Source: Obelidium mucronatum
Taxonomy: Eukaryota; Chytridiomycota; Chytridiomycetes; Chytridiales; Chytriomycetaceae
Direction of reading: 5' to 3'
Assembly (NCBI GenBank): GCA_025765595.1
Contig: JAIVFH010000025.1
Location: 1 to 64,000, forward strand
Length of the DNA: 64,000 nt
The notes below the pieces were generated by a model. It was not told the origin of the DNA. It was given only the letters and a program-made list of their open reading frames with translations, and did not search any database. Shown piece after piece: positions 1 through 8,600 of this stretch. The position numbers and the translations under genes were made by a program. How positions within the stretch are numbered: the first letter of the stretch is position 1; each line of letters opens with the position of its first letter.

Positions 1-410
1 AACTCTAGAACAGCGTCAGCTGGGGCCCAGACTCCCCAGACTGTCTCCCAAGGCTTCACCAAGGTGGTCCACTTCAAGGTAGACGTTTCTTTGAAAACGA
101 CTCCTGCGGCGCTGTTGGCAATTACAAAGGCTTTTGAGAAACCTTCCAAAAAGACTTTTTGGGATTGTTGTGCAGGTATCGTCACCATAGAAGCACAATC
201 TGAATATTCAGCGGCAATACTGAGTGGAATTATCGCCGAGTTGATGATTGTGATGCTGCTTGCGTGTGATCCAGTCCACACAGGTGGACTCGGAGGAGCT
301 TCAGTGACTGAACCCTCTGAGCTGGAAGATGCGGAGGCAGGAACAAAGATTGCGGAGGGAGCAGGTCGGCTTTGTTGTTCTCGTCGATGCGTCTGTTTTG
401 TTCTGGCCAT
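1..410 (-). CDS. Unknown protein, N-terminal part (runs off window)
   Basis: An open frame starts at an ATG (408-410, minus strand) and runs about 136 codons to the window edge without a stop. The first 45 residues are rich in Ser, Ala, Pro and Glu and look disordered. After that comes a more structured stretch with hydrophobic strands and several Trp near the edge. I recognise no domain. The first residues (MARTKQT) match the histone H3 tail, but nothing after them does, so this is taken as coincidence. The gene lies downstream of WDR19 on the same strand. Before the element at 633-5641 inserted, the two were separated by only about 235 bp. Confidence 0.45.
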   Translation of the reverse strand, partial: MARTKQTHRREQQSRPAPSAIFVPASASSSSEGSVTEAPPSPPVWTGSHASSITIINSAIIPLSIAAEYSDCASMVTIPAQQSQKVFLEGFSKAFVIANSAAGVVFKETSTLKWTTLVKPWETVWGVWAPADAVLE

Positions 411-632
411 ATAAGTTAGACTTCAACAGTTTTCTGACATAGTTTTTTTATGGTTGACTCCAACGCAGGTAAATTGGGTGTATTCTCTCATATCGAATTC
501 ATCTCTATCATTTCCTCTATCACGAGAATCCATACCAGCCCTTGAAATTCGACCATCGTATTCTTCGTCGTGATCGTAAACACCAAGCCATTGAACTGGC
601 CTGCCAATTCCAACAATTTCATCCAATTCACC

Positions 633-1035
633 CTAGGCTCAGTGTCAGCCTTGCTCTCGGAACTCTCAAAAAGAAAAAATAAAAAAAATTTCCATTTTCG
701 AGCCCCAGCGAGAAGGCTGATCGACAATCTTCAAAACCCGCCAACTCCATTTTTTGTAGCGGAAGAACCAGCGGATGGATCTTCCTCAAATTCGGCACAG
801 GTGTAGTTCAACTTATTTTATTAGTTTTGGCGGCCTTTTGGCCACGTGTTTCTGACAGTTTCCGTTTGAATAGTGGGGCCGCGTTTCAGACGTCTCCAGT
901 GGACTCAAAACACGCTATATGCTCCTATGTCTTGTTTTTTTTTCAGTATATCCAATATATCAACATATTCTATTACCGTTCGACACGTTGATTTGACCTG
1001 GAAATCATTTTTTGTTCTGTCCGGAAACACATCAA
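633..1035 (+). repeat. Left terminal inverted repeat, 403 bp
   Basis: This is the exact reverse complement of 5239-5641. It holds an A-rich stretch near the outer end, a small palindrome around GGCCTTTTGGCC (832-843), an ATG at 927 and a polypyrimidine-CAG (T9 then CAG, about 936-946) that looks like a 3' splice site. The repeat ends just before the frames of the two genes diverge, so it probably supplies the same promoter and 5' leader to both. Confidence 0.9.
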
Positions 1036-3560
1036 CTCAACTGAAATCAACAGTTGCATTTATGATACGCGACAGCCGCGGGATGTTTCGGGGCAAGGCC
1101 GACCCACTGACTCAAGATCCAAGCGACGTCGGTACTGAGTCCGAAACTTCACCTGAACGTAGCCACAGCCGCAAAAAGGCATCAGTTGGACTGGAAACTC
1201 CTCTTTCCAATCAACGCCCAACAAGAAACACATCAAATCCATTTTCGACCCATCAAATGGGTTGCCCAATCCCGTCCATGAGTTTGGAAGAGAGATTGAA
1301 CGATTCTCGGGATGCCAATTTAGGATCATCCTTCACAACTCATTTACGTGCAACTGGACAATCAGAGCATTCTGCAAAATTCCGTGCAGCAATGGCAGCG
1401 GTAAAATCGGCGGCTGCACAAAAAGCAAGCTTCAAATTTCCGGAAATTGAGGCTCGAGTGGCCATGTTGTCCATTGATGACCAGCTGCAACTGTTGCAGA
1501 ATCTCTTCAACGCTTTGCCTCTTCCAAAGCAACGCGATTTTCTTTTGAATAATGCATCTGCTCTCTCGAAAATCGAAATCAAAGAATGCCTGAAGGTTGA
1601 TATTGCTGCTCCAACCGTTGTTAACCGCTTGAATGTCAGTGTGCTTCTCGAATCTTGGGAGGCCAGTGCGCCCTTTATCTCGTCTCTCATCGGAATGCTT
1701 GTTGGACATGAAAAACCAAAGCTTATTCTCATCCTTGGAATCATTCTTTTTTCTGCATCTCAGAAGTACAATCTTCTGCAGTCGGAGATTGGTTTGATCT
1801 TGTACTCTAATGGCGCTTCGCAGAATCTCGTAAAACTAATGAATAGTATGGGTGTATCAGTTGGAAATGATACAATTCTTGACCGGCTTGTTGACATGAA
1901 ACAGCAAGCTCTCGATCTGATTCCAAAAACATTCCGTTCAAATAGTATTCTCTTGATCCACGACAATGTGGAGCGATACAACAAGACATACCAAAAGACT
2001 CAAGGAAACCAAAACCAGCTTGTGTCCCAAACGCTGCGTGGATTCATTCTTATCACACATGATCCAGCAATGCTACAACCCGCTGTGCCAATTAAGCCGC
2101 CATCACCATCCAATATTGTTGCCGACGCTTGCGAGTTGGCCTGGTATCATTCTCAGACTTTTAATGAATTGTACAATCTCATCATCAAAGAATGCGCGGA
2201 GTTCAAAGACCTATCTTCAAGGCACAACCATCCTAACCGCCCCCATAGACCAACTGGTATCCTGCCTTTGCCCATTATGGACGAACAAGAAATGACTACC
2301 AATGGATCCATTCGGATTGGGGAGCAATACACTAAAGACTTCAATATTCCGCACAACAAATGTATAAAAGTCCCTTTATTTGGAGATTTGGGGACAGTCA
2401 CATCTGTTCGCTCTGCAATCAATGAGCGCAAACATGAGTGGGGTAGCTCTGATGTTGAGAAGCTGCAACACCTGATGCCCATCTATGGAGATTTTCATCT
2501 TGGAATGGCCGTTGATAAAGCCCAAGTCTCCGCCATGGGCTGGGAGCCATCCTTTCCAGGAACTATTGCTTGGTTTGCTCGAATTCAAAACAAGAATATC
2601 AATGCCAAGAAAGCGACATTCTACGAGATGCAAGATGTGCTAAACGGCTCCCTTAGCGCCTATGTTGTTGCACTTGCGGACTCTATTACAGTGGATTACG
2701 CCAATGACCTGTCGGAACTGCAGTCAGGTAGTCAAGAAAAGCTGGACTACATTGTGAATACTCTCCTGCTTCATGTTAACAGAGCAGTCTATCAATTGAA
2801 GCCGATTGTAAACAAAGGAAAGCGTGCTACGGAGTATTCTCCTTTGGAAACCCACCCTTTCCGCAACTACATGCTGCAATTTATACGCTTGCGACTTCAA
2901 TCATTGGTCTTCTACGATTGCATTCGCTATGGTGACGGAGAAGGCGTGAATATTATGCATAAGCTGTTCTTGCCATTGCTCAAGAGACACTCCAAAAAAT
3001 ACGCACAGGGAACTGTGCGTCAGTTGTGGGATTTATCAATGATGACTCCTCGGGAACGAGGAATATGCGTACAAAACGCGTTTTTAAACTCAAAAGGACT
3101 TGTGAACTCCTTTTTTCCCAATGACTTGGGAATGGAGCATGAAGTCCTTGCCATGAAGTCAGTTCAATCCAAAGCAGGAAGTAACCGCAACTGGAATCAT
3201 ACCCAAACAATTTCTATGACTGCATCTCATGTCTGTAGCTTGACTAGCTCTCTTTTTGACCACTTGGACATTCCAAGAAGACGAGCATATCATCACGACG
3301 TGGATACAAAAAAAGACAAGGAGACCATGATGTTTGATGTCAAATCTCAGATGAATCGAGTACAAGGCTACTTCAAAGTGGGTGAATATGCCTTTAAACC
3401 TGTGCTGGAAGTGGGTTACAAGGAGTTAGTCAAGGATGGATATATTGCTCGGCAACTGAAGAACTTTTTTTGTGGATCTGGGGATGAGGATGATATTGAG
3501 GAGTTAGATGAACGGGTGTTTGACGAGGATGGTGTTGAAATTTTTGATTTAACGAAATAA
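927..3560 (+). CDS. DUF6589-like large protein of the TIR element
   Basis: An intronless frame of about 877 residues if the ATG inside the TIR (927) is used, or 832 residues from the first ATG after the TIR (1062). The second is favoured if the T9-CAG in the TIR is a leader-intron acceptor. The N-terminal 100 residues are Ser/Thr-rich and basic. The middle has a patch reading HDNVERYNK. Further on comes LMPIYGDFHLGM, similar to the GDFH block of fungal DUF6589 proteins; the assignment is from memory and tentative. The C-terminus is acidic (repeated D/E after residue ~860). It converges on the RecQ gene. It may be the recombinase or an accessory factor of the element, but no catalytic triad was established. 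Confidence 0.6.
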   Translation: MSCFFFSISNISTYSITVRHVDLTWKSFFVLSGNTSTQLKSTVAFMIRDSRGMFRGKADPLTQDPSDVGTESETSPERSHSRKKASVGLETPLSNQRPTRNTSNPFSTHQMGCPIPSMSLEERLNDSRDANLGSSFTTHLRATGQSEHSAKFRAAMAAVKSAAAQKASFKFPEIEARVAMLSIDDQLQLLQNLFNALPLPKQRDFLLNNASALSKIEIKECLKVDIAAPTVVNRLNVSVLLESWEASAPFISSLIGMLVGHEKPKLILILGIILFSASQKYNLLQSEIGLILYSNGASQNLVKLMNSMGVSVGNDTILDRLVDMKQQALDLIPKTFRSNSILLIHDNVERYNKTYQKTQGNQNQLVSQTLRGFILITHDPAMLQPAVPIKPPSPSNIVADACELAWYHSQTFNELYNLIIKECAEFKDLSSRHNHPNRPHRPTGILPLPIMDEQEMTTNGSIRIGEQYTKDFNIPHNKCIKVPLFGDLGTVTSVRSAINERKHEWGSSDVEKLQHLMPIYGDFHLGMAVDKAQVSAMGWEPSFPGTIAWFARIQNKNINAKKATFYEMQDVLNGSLSAYVVALADSITVDYANDLSELQSGSQEKLDYIVNTLLLHVNRAVYQLKPIVNKGKRATEYSPLETHPFRNYMLQFIRLRLQSLVFYDCIRYGDGEGVNIMHKLFLPLLKRHSKKYAQGTVRQLWDLSMMTPRERGICVQNAFLNSKGLVNSFFPNDLGMEHEVLAMKSVQSKAGSNRNWNHTQTISMTASHVCSLTSSLFDHLDIPRRRAYHHDVDTKKDKETMMFDVKSQMNRVQGYFKVGEYAFKPVLEVGYKELVKDGYIARQLKNFFCGSGDEDDIEELDERVFDEDGVEIFDLTK

Positions 3561-3583
3561 TAATTGCGTTACTTTTTATTTGG

Positions 3584-5347
3584 TCAATTCGGCATTTTCT
3601 TTAACTCCTTCAAATATGCAACAACAAGTGTTTTTGCTTCAATTTTCCATTTGTCTTCGAAACTATCAATCCAATCAACAAATGAGTCGAGAACCACACC
3701 CTTCAGATCTCTGCAAATATCATCGATGACTTCCTGTGGGAATCTGCAAAGTCCCAACTCCCATGGTACTCCAATCAAACAGCTTTCCCGCCATTCTGAC
3801 AGCTCCGAAAACAGTTTGATAGATTCTTCAACTGTCAATCCACATTGCGAGCGAATGTGCCTTTTTTGTTTGAGCAATGGAGTGTTGGAAACATATGGAA
3901 TCAAGCCAGACTGTGCTATAGTTGGTTTACGAGACTCACAAGCATCACAGCACCGGTCATTTGGTACCGGATCAAGCCCCTTAAAGTACCCCAAAAGAAC
4001 CTTCCTTCGGCAAACTGGATTTGAAGTTGAAGGTGTTGATGCAAAGAGAGAGTACACCTCTCTGTTGGTGGCCTTACTCTCCTTCAACGCCACAGAATCG
4101 CTTTTCTTGTCTGATAAATCCTGGAGGGAGTGGAAGAAGAGACAACGACTGGGCAATCCATCCCTTCCAGCCCTCCCAAATTCCTGGGCAGCATTGCAAA
4201 ATGATACTGGAGTCTTGTAATGAACAACAGTTCTAATTGAAGGATGGTCCAAGCCCTGGCCCAGCATTTGAGTGGTGCAAATAACCTTCAATTGATTAGG
4301 GTTTTCTCGAATCAGGCCTAGTACTGCGTTTTTGTGGGATTCCGAAGACAAGGCAGTTAAGTGAGTGAGCACGGGGGGGTAATTGGAGATGCCAGCTGAA
4401 AGGTACGTGTAAATCTTGTTCAGTGTGGTCTTTGAATCGCAGAAGAGGACCAGAACAAATACACTCGGATCAAAAGTTTTTGTTTCGAGAGCTATTTTGA
4501 TGAATCCAAGATCCTTTTGCATCTCCTTCCGCTCCTGGACATCGTAAAACAAGTTTGGCCGATCCACACACCCAATAATTTCGACAAATCCTGGTCTCAA
4601 TCTCAGTCGATTGCACATCTTGTTGTACATTGACTTTGGAACCGTTGCTGAAGCTGCAATGAAAGGAATATCCTTGAAATGAACACGAATGTTCTCCAGA
4701 TTCAAATAGTCTTGTCTCCAAACATCTCCAGCGTTGGTCATTTCGTGCCATTCGTCTACTGCAATCGCGAACGCAAATTTTTGAATGACTTTGAGTATCT
4801 TCATGTCCTTTCCTCCAAGAATACTTGTTAAAAATTCCGGAGTCATCCACACAACATCAACATTTCCACTCTCAAGCAATTCCAGTGTTGAAGAATTCCC
4901 AATCTTGTTCATATCCAATGATCCAAAGGCTGCCGGTCGAAGGGGTATGTCTGATTTCTCCAAATTTGCCATTTGGTCAATCATGATTGCCAAGAGTGGA
5001 GATATAATGAACAAAACCGATTTTCGATCACCAGAATCCACCATTCTTTGCATGTGAGCCAGCAGAGACAGGTAAAAAGTGTACGTCTTGCCTCCGCCGG
5101 TCCTTTGAATCAATACGCAGTCTTTCCCATTCAACACAGCCTTGACGCAAGCAATTTGATAGTCACGAGGAGCACTCTCGTAGTACTTGGCGGTTAGCAG
5201 GATGCAGACTTCCAAGATGGGATCATGTTCTAGTGACATTGATGTGTTTCCGGACAGAACAAAAAATGATTTCCAGGTCAAATCAACGTGTCGAACGGTA
5301 ATAGAATATGTTGATATATTGGATATACTGAAAAAAAAACAAGACAT
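3584..5347 (-). CDS. RecQ-type DNA helicase of the TIR element
   Basis: An intronless frame. It gives 587 residues from the ATG inside the TIR (5347) or 551 from the ATG at 5239, whose A is the last base of the TIR. Superfamily 2 motifs are in order: Walker A TGGGKT, motif Ia SPLLAIMIDQ, motif II DEWH followed by WRQDY, motif III ASAT, motif V GQGLDHPSIRTVVHY and motif VI QEFGRAGRDG. A Cys-rich segment (CRRKVLLGYF ... CCDAC) then fits the RecQ zinc-binding subdomain. No HRDC domain is visible. The usual RecQ DEAH box is DEWH here. The role is likely ATP-driven 3'-5' unwinding for element mobility or replication. It resembles telomere-linked RecQ helicases of fungi. Confidence 0.85.
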   Translation of the reverse strand: MSCFFFSISNISTYSITVRHVDLTWKSFFVLSGNTSMSLEHDPILEVCILLTAKYYESAPRDYQIACVKAVLNGKDCVLIQRTGGGKTYTFYLSLLAHMQRMVDSGDRKSVLFIISPLLAIMIDQMANLEKSDIPLRPAAFGSLDMNKIGNSSTLELLESGNVDVVWMTPEFLTSILGGKDMKILKVIQKFAFAIAVDEWHEMTNAGDVWRQDYLNLENIRVHFKDIPFIAASATVPKSMYNKMCNRLRLRPGFVEIIGCVDRPNLFYDVQERKEMQKDLGFIKIALETKTFDPSVFVLVLFCDSKTTLNKIYTYLSAGISNYPPVLTHLTALSSESHKNAVLGLIRENPNQLKVICTTQMLGQGLDHPSIRTVVHYKTPVSFCNAAQEFGRAGRDGLPSRCLFFHSLQDLSDKKSDSVALKESKATNREVYSLFASTPSTSNPVCRRKVLLGYFKGLDPVPNDRCCDACESRKPTIAQSGLIPYVSNTPLLKQKRHIRSQCGLTVEESIKLFSELSEWRESCLIGVPWELGLCRFPQEVIDDICRDLKGVVLDSFVDWIDSFEDKWKIEAKTLVVAYLKELKKMPN

Positions 5348-5641
5348 AGGAGCATATAGCGTGTTTTGAGTCCACTGGAGACGTCTGAAACGCGGCCCCA
5401 CTATTCAAACGGAAACTGTCAGAAACACGTGGCCAAAAGGCCGCCAAAACTAATAAAATAAGTTGAACTACACCTGTGCCGAATTTGAGGAAGATCCATC
5501 CGCTGGTTCTTCCGCTACAAAAAATGGAGTTGGCGGGTTTTGAAGATTGTCGATCAGCCTTCTCGCTGGGGCTCGAAAATGGAAATTTTTTTTATTTTTT
5601 CTTTTTGAGAGTTCCGAGAGCAAGGCTGACACTGAGCCTAG
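5239..5641 (-). repeat. Right terminal inverted repeat, 403 bp
   Basis: This is the exact reverse complement of 633-1035. Its outer end lies only 12 bp from the TAA stop of WDR19 (5654-5656). An AATAAA on the minus strand (5646-5651) remains between that stop and the element, so WDR19 may keep a usable polyadenylation signal. Confidence 0.9.
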
Positions 5642-5653
5642 CTTTTTTATTCT

Positions 5654-8600
5654 TTACACACGCGATGCCGATGGCGCGGCTACTGCTGCTTGCTTTTCTG
5701 AACCTACTGCCCCAAAAGGCACGTCCATATCAGTTGGCGTTGTTGCTTTGCCTGGCCCAGCAGCTGTCCCTGTAGTATACTCTTTCGTTGCAGGATCAGG
5801 TTGATCTTTCGGTTGAGGGGTTGTGTCAACTCTCTCTTTCACTCCTCTTAAGAGCTCTTCCGCGTTTGGAGCAAGCTTGAGGTCCTCAACTTTCAGTTCA
5901 GCATTACACATTGAACACGCACTGGTTTGCGATACTACAAGTTTAAATCCTGACAAAAGAGAAGGAAATTCACAGCTTGGACACAAGCTCCACTCTTCCA
6001 GAGTCATGTGTTTTCCCTTTCGTAGGGTGTTAGTGTTAGCTTTTATCAAGAACCGGGCAAAAAATACCAACCGTAGAAATGCAATATGGTAGGTGATTCT
6101 TGCATTCAATACAATCAAGAGAAGTTTCAGGAACCATATATTTGCAGTATGGACAGGGCGAGAGCTTCTCGGATACAGTATTTTCTTCTGAGTCGGGGCG
6201 ACTTAAATGATGAAGTAGTTGCGAGTTGAGTTATTAATACAAAGGACCGAGCTTTTCTTACCGAACAATCTGCTCAATTTTTCGTTTGTATTTGGCGTCA
6301 ACCAAATTGCGATATTCTGGTCTCATGAGCATTGCTGCGTATTCATAGGCTTCTTTCTTCAAGTCAGACCGATGACATTCAATGACGGTAGATGTCAAGA
6401 TTGGAACAACATGAGTCGGAAATTTGGAAATACTGTTTGACACTCGGATAAGCATTCGAGCACCCAACTCGTGTTGATTGATTCGAACAAGCGTCTATTA
6501 CAATTCAATTATTTATTGAGTTATTTGTTAAGATGTTGTTGTTACCTTGACCAAAATATAGCTGTGAAGCAGCATCAACATGCGCTCAAGGTCAGCGGGG
6601 ATCTTTGCTTTACATTTACGCAGCTGCTTAAAGTTATCCAAAAGCAAATCATGGGCAGTACGGTAGTTTCCTGCAATTCAAGATTCCATAAAAAACTCAT
6701 AAACTGACATTGGGAATTTATACCTAGCATCTGTTCCTCTCTTGCAATGATGATGGCTGTTCGAGCAGCATCTCTGAATGCTCCAAGTGACATATATAGC
6801 TTAAAAATATACTTTGCCTCCTGTGGCATAGCCTGATTGTGAGTTGATTACACTCTCAAGAGACTACGTACCTTTGGAATTCCATCATTTTCACCCATAA
6901 GATAATCGATTAATTCGTGAGTGAGTCCGTCACTTTTAGCCATGCCCACAGTTTCAATTGCAAGTTCCACAGGTTTGCCATCCAGCACTGGACACCTGAT
7001 GAACATCCGCAAGGCGCGAATATAGTTCTTAGCTTTCAATAAATAAATTCCAGCATTCAGCAGTTGATTCTTCGACTCAAAGTACGTGGCAATGTTGAAC
7101 ACTATTAATCTAGTTAGATTTATGTTGGAAAACATTTATCGACACATACACATTTCGGTAGTTGCTTCAGATTGAACAATTTCACCAAAGTGTTCCATAA
7201 CATCGTGATGCTATAGAATTAATGTTAGATGGCATGCAGTTGATGTGGGGAAATTACTTGAGCCAATTCAAATGCTTCGTCAACCATTCCAGCCATAAGC
7301 AGAAACTCTACAACGCTTTTATAGTCCCGCATTGATTGGAAAAATTTGCTGACTATCCTCGCCGAATCCCGAGATCTGGTCTCCCTCACAATTTTGACTG
7401 CCCCATCAATATTCTGCAAATGTTCGACGTACAACCGAACCAGATTCTCATGATCTTTTCCTCGTTCGTAGGCTGACGCCGCTTCTTCGTATTGCTTTGC
7501 CGCTTCTTTTGCTTTTGCGTATTGTAAGAAAATTTTGGGACTTGACACCTGTTCCAACAAGGGACCCACTTTGTTCCAAAGTTTGCCTATTACAAAAAAA
7601 CACCAGTTAAATAATTCAAATATGAGAAATAAAATGACGTTATACCTTTGGTGTAAACCTCTGCCGCCTTCTCCCAATTCTTGGCCCTTTCATAGAGTCC
7701 ACCACTCTCCAAATACATTTTAATACCCTCCAAAATGGCCGCGCACTCAGTTAAAAGTTTGGCGTCATCCACTCCCGTCAGCATTTTCATTCCGCGGGAA
7801 GTATCGCCCATTCTAAACGTCATTCGCGTTACTCCAGCGGAGCAAGCCACTTGGTGGTCTTCTCTCACTGACTCAACCACTTTCATTCTTGTGGATGACT
7901 CTAAAGCTTTCTCGTACATTGTTAGAGCCTCCATGAACTTGCTCTCCGTTTCCAACTTCGAGGCAAACTCTCTAGAAATCACTGAAACATCACTTGGAGA
8001 AAGCTTTGATGCCAAACTCAAGGCATGATCCCAATGCATTAGGTCTCGTCTCATAATCAAGGCTTGAATAGGTTCTGAGCTCGAAAGGAACAGCTCTTGG
8101 GCCCGATCAAAGTCTCCGAATATCACTGAAACATGGCCAGCAAGGACATTCCGTTCTTCACATGTGGTTTCAAGAATATCAGAAAGAGTTATAACCATTC
8201 CAGGATCATGAAGAATCTGACAGTAAACCCGTTTGGCGGTTGTGAGATCCATAACATGGAGGGCAGCTTCGGCCAGCATCACCCAGGCTTTTCTTGATGA
8301 AACCACACCAATAAGAGCCCACAAGTCTGTATGTGTCTTTAGATTAATCATAATTCCTCTTTCATCTTAGCAGAGGGCAGATGTTCTGTACCTGTCATTC
8401 GCCCCAATGTATATAGCGTCTGAAGGGTTTTGCCAATCGCCTTTTCATTCTTTTCGTCAAATATCTTCACATTGATTGGTTCATGGGTGGTTAATCGAAT
8501 GTGCGACAGTTTTCCACCAGGAGTCTATGCATTTTTTTTTTTTTTTTTTGATAAATCAAGATATTAAATGGCTGTGTCTACCTGACAAATAACGATCCCA

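Larger units (their letters stand above)
633..5641. mobile_element. Two-gene inverted-repeat element (RecQ helicase + DUF6589-like protein)
   Basis: A 5,009-bp unit is bounded by perfect inverted repeats at 633-1035 and 5239-5641. Compared base by base, all 403 positions match with no gap. Both ends sit at the palindrome CTAG (633-636 and 5638-5641). The target duplication could therefore be CTAG, or TA alone, with the element proper starting at GGCTCAGTGTCAGCC or one base further in. Inside are two long intronless frames in convergent orientation whose stop codons are 23 bp apart. The identity of the repeats points to a recent insertion or to homogenisation. RecQ helicases are known from fungal subtelomeres (telomere-linked helicases). 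A stand-alone TIR element with this gene pair is not one I recognise. Confidence 0.75.

Noticed and set aside
390..410. Histone H3-like N-terminus (MARTKQT) of the edge gene
   Set aside because: Only seven residues match; the following sequence has no histone fold or H3-tail pattern.
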